From contig CP043652.1 in assembly GCA_014218215.1 (NCBI GenBank), forward strand, positions 1,612,001 to 1,676,000: DNA of 64,000 bases. The letters are read 5' to 3'. The notes below the pieces were generated by a model. It made no database searches, was not told where the DNA came from, and worked only from the letters and a program-made list of their open reading frames with translations. The DNA is from Geodermatophilaceae bacterium NBWT11 (GTDB lineage Bacteria > Actinomycetota > Actinomycetes > Mycobacteriales > Geodermatophilaceae). The translations under genes were made by a program, and so were the position numbers. Shown in pieces: positions 58,609 through 64,000 of the stretch. The stretch's first letter is position 1, and each line of letters starts with the position of its first letter.

Positions 58609-59643
58609 TCACTGGATCAGGTCGGCCAGCGGGTCCTCGAACTCCTCGAACGGCGCCGGGAAGGCGGCGAGGGCGTCGGCGGCGTTCTCGGTGGTGACGA
58701 CGGCGACCGGGGCGGTCACCTCGGCGGGCAGGTCGGCGCCCTGGGTCGCGGCGACGCAGGCCTCCACGCCCATCTGGCCGATGGCGTAGGGGTACTGCGC
58801 GACGGTGGCGGTGAGCTCGCCGTCGGCCACGGCCTGCAGCGCCTCCTCGTTGCCGTCGACGCTGATCACCGCGACCTCACCGGTGCGGCCGGCGTTGGCG
58901 ACGGCGCGGGCGATGCCCAGCCCCATGTCGTCGTTGGCGGCGAAGAACCCGACGAGGTCGGGGTTGGCGGCCAGGATGTCGGTGGCGGCGGTGAGGGCCT
59001 TCTGGCGCTCCCAGTCCGCGGCGACGGTCTGCACCACGTCCAGCGTGCCGTCGACGGCGCCGGTGAACCCGTCCACCCGGGCGCCGCTGGTGACGTCGCC
59101 GGCGATGCCGCCGATGACCGCGACCTGGCCCGACCCGACGGCGTCGATCATCTGCTGGCCGGCCTGGGCGCCGGCGTCGGAGTTGTCGGTGCCGATGTAG
59201 GTGGTGATGTCGGCGCCGGCCTCCTCGGCCGCGTCGGCGTCGACCGGGGAGTCGATGTTGACGATCGGCACGTCCTGGCGGGCGATCTGCGCGAGACCCT
59301 GCACGAGGTTGCTGCCGGAGATGGGGTTGACGACGTAGCAGCCGAAGTCCTGCTGGGCGAGGGCGGTGAGCCGGTCGGCCTGGCCGGTGGTGTCGGTGAT
59401 GCTCTGCGCCGCCTGGACCGTGACGTCGACGCCCTGCTCGTCGGCAGCGGCGTTGATGCCGTCCTCCATGGCCTGGAAGAACGGGTTGTCCAGGCCCTTG
59501 ATGACGGCGGCGACGGTCGAGGCGCCCTCGGCGTCGGCCGCGCTGGTGTCGTCCCCACCACCGCAGGCGGCGAGGAGGGTGAGGGTGGCCGTGCCTGCGG
59601 CGACGGCGGTGAGGGTCCGACGGACCCGGGGGGAAGAGAGCAT
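58609..59643 (-). CDS. sugar ABC transporter substrate-binding lipoprotein
   Basis: A 344-residue RbsB-type periplasmic-binding protein. The signal ends in LTLLAAC with the lipid cysteine at residue 27. GLDNPFFQAMEDGINAAADEQ, NPISGSNLVQGLAQIARQDVPIVNIDSPVD, and FFAANDDMGLGIARAVANAG are typical. It starts the importer operon under a clear promoter (59674-59702). The ATG at 59643 has an AAAGGAGG site. Confidence 0.94.
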   Translation of the reverse strand: MLSSPRVRRTLTAVAAGTATLTLLAACGGGDDTSAADAEGASTVAAVIKGLDNPFFQAMEDGINAAADEQGVDVTVQAAQSITDTTGQADRLTALAQQDFGCYVVNPISGSNLVQGLAQIARQDVPIVNIDSPVDADAAEEAGADITTYIGTDNSDAGAQAGQQMIDAVGSGQVAVIGGIAGDVTSGARVDGFTGAVDGTLDVVQTVAADWERQKALTAATDILAANPDLVGFFAANDDMGLGIARAVANAGRTGEVAVISVDGNEEALQAVADGELTATVAQYPYAIGQMGVEACVAATQGADLPAEVTAPVAVVTTENAADALAAFPAPFEEFEDPLADLIQ

Positions 59644-59670
59644 CGTTGCGGCCTCCTTTATGGCTTGTGC

Positions 59671-59708
59671 CAGACATTAAGCAGCCACTAGAGTGATGTC
59701 AACAGACA
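59671..59708 (-). promoter_or_regulatory. sigma-70-type promoter and ROK operator of the sugar operon
   Basis: On the minus strand, TTGACA (59697-59702) and TAATGT (59674-59679) are separated by 17 bases, a near-consensus promoter. On the plus strand, CAGACA occurs at 59671-59676 and 59703-59708, 32 bases apart, one copy overlapping the -10 and one next to the -35. The stretch is clearly AT-richer than its surroundings. It is the likely binding site of the divergent ROK regulator. Confidence 0.72.
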
Positions 59709-59721
59709 AAAAGGGAGATTC

Positions 59722-60939
59722 GTGACGGACACCACGCACGCCGGACCGCCCCCGCTGGACCCGGCGACGGCCGCCGGCGCGGTCGCCCTGCTGCAGGTGT
59801 TCCGGTCCTCGGGCTCCCTCACCCGCGCCGAGGTCGGCGAGCGCACCGGCTGGGCCCGGGTCACGGTCAACTCCCGGATGGACGCCCTGGCCGACTGCGG
59901 GCTGCTGGTCGAGGACGGCACCGTGGTCGGTGGCCGGGGCCGGCCCGCCACCCGCTTCCGCCTCGACCCGACCCGGGCGGTGCTGCTGGTCGCCGACATC
60001 GGCGCATCGGGCATGCGCCTGGCGGTGTGCGACCTGGCCGGGGTGGTGCTCCGGCGGGCCGAGGTGCCCTGCGCCATCGCCGACGGGCCCGCCACCGTCC
60101 TGGGCCTGGCCCTGGAGGGCCTGGCGCGGCTGCGCGACGCCGTCCCCGGACCGCCGGTGTGGGGCGTCGGCCTCAGCGTGCCCGGCCCGGTCGAGGCCGC
60201 GACCGGCCGGGTGGTCTCCCCGCCGATCATGACCGGCTGGGACGGCGTCGCCCCCGCCGACACGGTCCGGCAGTGGTTCGACGTCCCGGTGCTGGTGGAG
60301 AACGACGTCAACGCCATGGCCGCCGGCGAGCGCGCCCAGTGCCACCCCGACGTCGACGACCTGCTGTTCCTCAAGGTGGGCACCGGCGTCGGGTCCGGGG
60401 TGGTCAGCAACGGGCGGGTGGTCCGGGGCGCCCAGGGATCGGCCGGGGACATCGGGCACACCTGGGCCGACACCCCCGACGGCACCCCCGCCGAGCCCCG
60501 CCCGCTGTGCCGGTGCGGCAAGACCGGCTGCCTGGAGGCCTACGCCTCCGGGTGGGCCCTGGTCGACCAGCTGGCGGCCGCGGGCCACCCGGTGGGGTCG
60601 GTGGACGGCCTGCTCACCGCCGTCCGCGCCGGGGAGCGGTACGCCGTGGCCGCCGTCCGGGAGGCCGGCCGGGTGCTCGGCGCCGGGGTGGCGCAGGCGG
60701 TGAGCATGCTCAACCCGTCGGTCGTCGTCGTCGGCGGCCAGCTGGCCGAGGCCGACGAGCACCTGCTGGCCGGCATCCGGGAGCGGGTCGCCGCCCGCTC
60801 GCTGCCGCTGGCCACCCGCGACCTGCAGATCGTGCGCAGCAAGCTCGACGGGGACGCCGGGGTGCTGGGCCTGGCCGCGGGCATCGCCGAGCGGGTGATG
60901 AGCGACCCCGACGTCCTCCTGGCCGCCGTCGCCCGCTGA
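59722..60939 (+). CDS. ROK family transcriptional regulator
   Basis: A 405-residue repressor/sugar-sensor. The N-terminal winged helix (about 15-75, SLTRAEVGERTGWARVTVNSRMD) is followed by a ROK sugar-kinase-like domain with DIGASGMRLAVCD, GLSVPGPVE, ENDVNAMAAGER and the zinc motif CRCGKTGCLE. GTG at 59722 follows AAGGGAG. It is divergent from the sugar importer and probably represses it, being released by the imported sugar or its phosphate. Confidence 0.93.
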   Translation: MTDTTHAGPPPLDPATAAGAVALLQVFRSSGSLTRAEVGERTGWARVTVNSRMDALADCGLLVEDGTVVGGRGRPATRFRLDPTRAVLLVADIGASGMRLAVCDLAGVVLRRAEVPCAIADGPATVLGLALEGLARLRDAVPGPPVWGVGLSVPGPVEAATGRVVSPPIMTGWDGVAPADTVRQWFDVPVLVENDVNAMAAGERAQCHPDVDDLLFLKVGTGVGSGVVSNGRVVRGAQGSAGDIGHTWADTPDGTPAEPRPLCRCGKTGCLEAYASGWALVDQLAAAGHPVGSVDGLLTAVRAGERYAVAAVREAGRVLGAGVAQAVSMLNPSVVVVGGQLAEADEHLLAGIRERVAARSLPLATRDLQIVRSKLDGDAGVLGLAAGIAERVMSDPDVLLAAVAR

Positions 60940-60970
60940 CCGGCCCGGAGGGGTGGCCGGTCGACGTGTG

Positions 60971-61002
60971 CGGTGGCGGGCCGTTGCACCGACCCGCCAC
61001 CG
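60971..61002. terminator. bidirectional terminator between ROK and VIT genes
   Basis: CGGTGGCGGG (60971-60980) and CCCGCCACCG (60993-61002) form a perfect 10-bp stem with a 12-base loop between convergent genes. A second GGCCCGCCACC copy of the right arm lies at about 61010-61021 and could compete. Confidence 0.7.
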
Positions 61003-61054
61003 TCACGACCGGCCCGCCACCCCCGCGAGCCGCCGGCGACCTCGGCCGCGCCCG

Positions 61055-61789
61055 CTACAGCCCGATGCCGCCGACGAGGGCGCCGATGCCGTAGGTGACG
61101 GCCATGGCGATCGCGCCGCCGACGACCAGCCGGAGGACGGCGGTCCGCTTGCCCGAGCCGCCGAGCCGGGCGCTGACCGCACCGGTGAGTGCCAGGGCGA
61201 GGAGCACGACCAGGAAGGTCACCGGCACCCGGACGGCGGTGGGGGCGAGCAGGATCGCGGCCAGCGGGAGCAGCGAGCCGACCGTGAAGGCGAGCGCGGA
61301 GGCGCCGGCGGCGTGCCAGGGGTTCGTCAGCTCGTCGGGGTCGATGCCCAGCTCGGCCTCGACGTGCGCGGCGAACGCGTCGTGCTCGGTGAGCTCCCGG
61401 GCCACGGTCAGCGCGGTCTCCGGCGACAGCCCCTTGGACTGGTAGATCGCGGCCAGCTCGGCGAGCTCCTGCTCGGGCATCTCGACGAGCTCGATGCGCT
61501 CCTTCTCCAGCAGCGCCCGCTCGCTGTCGCGCTGGCTGCTCACCGACACGTACTCACCCAGCGCCATCGACACCGCGCCGGCGACGAGCCCGGCCACCCC
61601 GGCGGTGGCCACCGGGGCGACCGAGGTGGTCGCCCCGGCGACGCCGACCACCAGGCCGGCGGTGGAGACGATCCCGTCGTTGGCGCCGAGCACCCCGGCG
61701 CGCAGCCAGTTCAGCCGGGCCGAGAGCGCGCCGGCGTGCGGCTCACCGCTGTGCGTGCCGATCGGGGCGGCGGGCTCGTCGAGTGTCAC
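61055..61789 (-). CDS. VIT1/CCC1 family iron/manganese transporter
   Basis: A 244-residue membrane protein with five predicted TM helices. LRAGVLGANDGIVSTAGLVVGVAG is the family signature at the first helix. MALGEYVSVSSQRDSERALLEKER leads into the acidic cytoplasmic metal-binding arm (EMPEQELAELAAIYQSKGLS and ELTEHDAFAAHVEAELG), and WHAAGASALAFTVGSLLPLAA follows. It likely exports or sequesters iron or manganese. The start is GTG at 61789. Confidence 0.93.
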   Translation of the reverse strand: MTLDEPAAPIGTHSGEPHAGALSARLNWLRAGVLGANDGIVSTAGLVVGVAGATTSVAPVATAGVAGLVAGAVSMALGEYVSVSSQRDSERALLEKERIELVEMPEQELAELAAIYQSKGLSPETALTVARELTEHDAFAAHVEAELGIDPDELTNPWHAAGASALAFTVGSLLPLAAILLAPTAVRVPVTFLVVLLALALTGAVSARLGGSGKRTAVLRLVVGGAIAMAVTYGIGALVGGIGL

Positions 61790-61850
61790 GGCGCGACGGT
61801 AGGACGGCGCACAGCCCACTGCCAGCAAGGCGAGGCTGCGCTGGGCGGGG

Positions 61851-62339
61851 TCAGTCGTCGTCCCCGTCCGGCCGGTCCGGGGAGGCGGACGCGGTGTCCG
61901 ACCACGTGGCGGCGGCACCGGAGTGCCCGATCCGCACGACCTGCTGGGTCACCCCGACCACCGCGACGACGGCCAGGACGGCGGCCGCGACGCTGAGCGC
62001 CCGGCGCACCCCGGTGGGTCGCCGGCCGAGCAGGTAGACGACCACGGCCATCACGAACAGCCCGATCATCCAGGGCAGCAGGCCGTCGGCGAGCTCGGAG
62101 TGCTTCTCCACCAGGTCGCTCTCCCCGACCATCCGCTCCAGGTTCTCCCCGCTGGCGGTGGACAGCGGGGTGAGCACCAGCCCGACGAGCGCCACGAGCG
62201 GGGTGACGATGCCCAGCCGGCGGCGGGCGGCGGGCCAGAACGCGTGCAGCAGCACCAGGAGCGCGCCCAGCGGGACGAGGACGACGGTCGCGTGGACGAT
62301 CAGCGGGTGGGCGGGCAGACCGAAGAGGGTCTCGGGCAC
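61851..62339 (-). CDS. DUF2231 membrane protein
   Basis: A 162-residue protein with four TM helices. LFGLPAHPLIVHATVVLVPLGALL is the DUF2231 signature, with two histidines that may bind haem or metal. The C-terminal tail is outside and acidic (SPDRPDGDDD). Function unknown; relatives sit near redox genes. It lies 61 bases upstream of the VIT1-like gene on the same strand. Confidence 0.88.
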   Translation of the reverse strand: MPETLFGLPAHPLIVHATVVLVPLGALLVLLHAFWPAARRRLGIVTPLVALVGLVLTPLSTASGENLERMVGESDLVEKHSELADGLLPWMIGLFVMAVVVYLLGRRPTGVRRALSVAAAVLAVVAVVGVTQQVVRIGHSGAAATWSDTASASPDRPDGDDD

Positions 62340-62418
62340 GGTGGGAGCTCCTGCAGGTGTGGCGTGGCGGTGCTGACGCCGTCAGTGAGCCATGGGGGCG
62401 TGTGCAGGAGCTGTGACT

Positions 62419-62916
62419 TCAGAGCTGTGGAGCTGTGCCGTCCTCGGGGCGGCGGGTGCCCCACGCGTAGGTCTGCTTGCGCAGGCCCAGGTAGAGGAAC
62501 GTCTCGGTGGACTCGACGCCCTCGACGGCCCGGATCCGGCTCACGGTGTCCAGCAGCTGGGTGTCGTCGGCACAGACCACCTCGACGAGCAGGTCCAGCG
62601 AGCCGGCGGAGATGACGACGTAGTCGACCTCGTCGAACTCGGCGAGCGCGTCCGCGACCGCGCGGCTGTCGCCCCGCACCCGGATGCCGACCATGGCCTG
62701 GCGGGGGAAGCCGACCTGGCGCGGGTCGGTCACCGCGACGATCTGCATGACCCCGGCGTCCAGGAGCCGTTGCACCCGCTGCCGGACGGCGGCCTCGCTG
62801 AGCCCGACGGCCTCGGCGATCCGGGCGTAGGGACGACGACCGTCCTGCTGGAGCTGCTCGATGATCGCCCGCGACGTGTCGTCGAGGACCAGCGCCGGGC
62901 GTTCTCGGCTCGTCAT
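62419..62916 (-). CDS. Lrp/AsnC family transcriptional regulator
   Basis: A 165-residue regulator. The HTH is at about 13-62 (DDTSRAIIEQLQQDGRRPYA, EAVGLSEAAVRQRVQRL) and the RAM effector domain at about 75-150 (VAVTDPRQVGFPRQAMVGIR). The start is ATG at 62916, nine bases after GGGGGA; an upstream start is less likely. It is divergent from an alpha/beta hydrolase. Ligand is probably an amino acid. Confidence 0.92.
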   Translation of the reverse strand: MTSRERPALVLDDTSRAIIEQLQQDGRRPYARIAEAVGLSEAAVRQRVQRLLDAGVMQIVAVTDPRQVGFPRQAMVGIRVRGDSRAVADALAEFDEVDYVVISAGSLDLLVEVVCADDTQLLDTVSRIRAVEGVESTETFLYLGLRKQTYAWGTRRPEDGTAPQL

Positions 62917-62988
62917 GCCACGTCCCCCCACGGATCCCGTCGTCAGCCGGGTGCTCGACCACGGGAAACAGTAGTGCGCCCAGCACTG

Positions 62989-63017
62989 GCTAACTGTGTT
63001 AGCTTGTACCTAACAGC
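62989..63017. promoter_or_regulatory. palindromic operator upstream of the hydrolase-TetR operon
   Basis: GCTAAC-TGT-GTTAGC (62989-63003) is a perfect 6-bp inverted repeat, followed by a further TAACAGC half-site at 63011-63017. It lies 27-55 bases upstream of the hydrolase start and 73 bases upstream of the Lrp gene. The TetR protein encoded downstream is the likely binder. Confidence 0.55.
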
Positions 63018-63043
63018 GAGAGCCACTCCCCCGGAGGTACGAC

Positions 63044-63874
63044 ATGACCGAGTTCCTGACCGTCGACGGCGGCACGCTCGCCTACGAGGTGACCGGCGCC
63101 GGACCGCTGGTCGTGCTGGCGCACGGCATGGGCGACACCCGCCGCGCCTACGACGCCCTCACCCCCGCCCTGGTCGCGGCCGGCCACCGGGTCGCCGCGC
63201 TCGACCTGCGCGGCTGCGGGGAGTCCAGCGTGGAGTGGGGCTCCTACACCCGCACCGACATCGCCGGAGACCTGCTGGCCCTGGTCCGCCACCTGGGCGG
63301 ACCCGCCGTCCTGGTCGGGCACTCCATCTCCGGCGGTGCCGCCACGATCGCCGCGGCCACGGCACCGGAGCTGGTCACCGCGCTCGTCGAGCTGACGCCG
63401 TTCACCCGGGCGCAGAAGATCGGCCTGGGCGACCTGCGGGTGGCCCGGTTCCGCCGCGGCATGACCCAGCTGGTGCTCGCGACGACGCTGGGCAGCACGG
63501 AGCGGTGGGCGCGCTACCTCGACGTCGCCCACCCCGGCACCAAGCCCGCCGGCTACGAGGCCCGGATCGCCGGCATCCAGGCCTCGCTCGCCGAGCCCGG
63601 CCGGATGGCCGTACTGAAGGAGATGGGCGCCACGAAGCCCACCGACGCCGGCCTCGCCCTGCCCCGGGTGACCTGCCCGGTCCTCGTCGTCCAGGGCTCG
63701 GAGGACCCCGACTGGGCCGACCCCCGCGCCGAGGGCGAGGCGATCCTCGCCGACCTCCCCACCGGGCTGGGCCGGCTCGCGGTGGTCGAGGGCTCCGGCC
63801 ACTATCCCCACGTGCAGCACCCCACCGAGGTCGCCGAGCTCGTGACGCCGTTCCTGGCCGGTGCGCGTGCCTAG
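63044..63874 (+). CDS. alpha/beta hydrolase
   Basis: A 276-residue hydrolase. VVLAHGMGDTRRAYDAL provides the oxyanion region, and the nucleophile elbow is GHSISG at 92-97 with Ser94 (the fifth position is Ser instead of Gly). The acid is in VVQGSEDPDWADP and the histidine in GSGHYPHVQHPTEV. The ATG at 63044 follows CCGGAGG. It overlaps the start of the TetR gene, so regulator and hydrolase form one operon behind a palindromic operator. Confidence 0.9.
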   Translation: MTEFLTVDGGTLAYEVTGAGPLVVLAHGMGDTRRAYDALTPALVAAGHRVAALDLRGCGESSVEWGSYTRTDIAGDLLALVRHLGGPAVLVGHSISGGAATIAAATAPELVTALVELTPFTRAQKIGLGDLRVARFRRGMTQLVLATTLGSTERWARYLDVAHPGTKPAGYEARIAGIQASLAEPGRMAVLKEMGATKPTDAGLALPRVTCPVLVVQGSEDPDWADPRAEGEAILADLPTGLGRLAVVEGSGHYPHVQHPTEVAELVTPFLAGARA

Positions 63875-64000
63875 GGCGGGGCTGCACCCGGCCGCCGTGG
63901 TGGCCGCCGGCGCCGACCTCGCCGACGAGATCGGCTTCGGCGGGCTCACGATGGGCGCGCTCGCCGAACGCGTCGGGGTGCGCACGCCCTCGCTGTACAA
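63867..64000 (+). CDS. TetR family regulator, N-terminal fragment
   Basis: Only the first 44 full codons are in the window; the gene continues to the right. V-P-R-A-G-L-H-P-A-A-V, then DEIGFGGLTMGALAERVGVR and T-P-S-L-Y match a TetR HTH with the recognition helix at the window edge. The start is GTG at 63867, overlapping the hydrolase stop by eight bases; GTG at 63861 is an alternative. Confidence 0.85.
   Translation, partial: MPRAGLHPAAVVAAGADLADEIGFGGLTMGALAERVGVRTPSLY

Noticed and set aside
62999-64000. A 333-codon minus-strand frame at the right edge
   Set aside because: Opposite to a well-defined alpha/beta hydrolase and a TetR start; Gly/His-rich and without motifs.

Overview
The window is about 64 kb of very GC-rich chromosome. 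Genes are packed tightly, many start with GTG, and consecutive genes often overlap by four bases (GTGA or ATGA). Several contents point to an actinobacterium: an acVLRF1-type ribosome-rescue factor, a mycofactocin-coupled dehydrogenase, GTP-dependent PEP carboxykinase, DUF1707 and DUF2237 proteins, and a cysteine-type leader peptide in front of cysteine dioxygenase. The overall style resembles Geodermatophilaceae (Blastococcus, Modestobacter, Geodermatophilus), but that is an impression from composition and gene content; no phylogeny was run. I see no rRNA, tRNA, CRISPR array, transposase, integrase or prophage gene, and no gene-free stretch longer than about 300 bases.

Layout. Positions 1-2,331 hold the ends of fatty-acid genes, a TetR regulator and an acVLRF1 peptidyl-tRNA hydrolase. 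Positions 2,390-3,576 form a sulfur module: leader peptide, cysteine dioxygenase and rhodanese. Positions 3,643-9,404 carry an MFS exporter, a membrane protein, PEP carboxykinase divergent from an old-yellow-enzyme reductase, and small proteins. Positions 9,401-16,374 hold an alpha/beta hydrolase, a DUF1707 protein, a FrnE-like DsbA, a MaoC hydratase with acyl-CoA ligase and acyl-CoA dehydrogenase, two tandem paralogous membrane-anchored proteins and an FKBP isomerase. Positions 16,572-21,561 contain a 2-oxoglutarate oxygenase, a membrane protein, an esterase, the ArgP/LysE amino-acid export pair and an acetyltransferase.

Positions 21,571-33,666 are rich in envelope functions: a split MprF-like lipid aminoacylation pair with a rhomboid-like tail, a Tat-exported polysaccharide deacetylase, an acyltransferase-like membrane protein, a GT2-GtrA fusion with a phosphodiester glycosidase, and divergently a DUF4956 / VTC polyphosphate polymerase / Cthe_2159-type lipoprotein operon. 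Two copies of a palindromic intergenic repeat lie here, and one of them supplies the C-terminal tail of a gene. Positions 33,680-41,733 hold acetoacetyl-CoA ligase, a four-gene overlapping operon (GH15, glucose-6-phosphate dehydrogenase, DUF2237, glutathione peroxidase) and a mycofactocin-type SDR.

Positions 42,250-46,610 look like an agmatine/putrescine route: ureohydrolase and copper amine oxidase in one operon, with an aldehyde dehydrogenase divergent from them. Positions 46,669-50,124 hold a degenerate GGDEF protein, a GNAT protein, a PP2C phosphatase, an SDR and a small unknown protein. Positions 50,241-54,416 form a second nitrogen cluster: XRE-cupin regulator, cyclase-family hydrolase, NCS1 permease, NTF2-like protein and a second ureohydrolase. 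Positions 54,400-60,939 form a sugar regulon: ABC importer, tagatose-3-epimerase-like isomerase and xylulokinase, with a divergent ROK regulator. The window ends with a VIT1-like transporter, a DUF2231 protein, an Lrp regulator, and an alpha/beta hydrolase overlapping a truncated TetR gene.

No single locus is proven to be a new system. The best candidates are the second ureohydrolase/NCS1 cluster, the polyphosphate polymerase surface operon, the cysteine leader attenuator, and the dispersed palindromes that have entered coding sequence.
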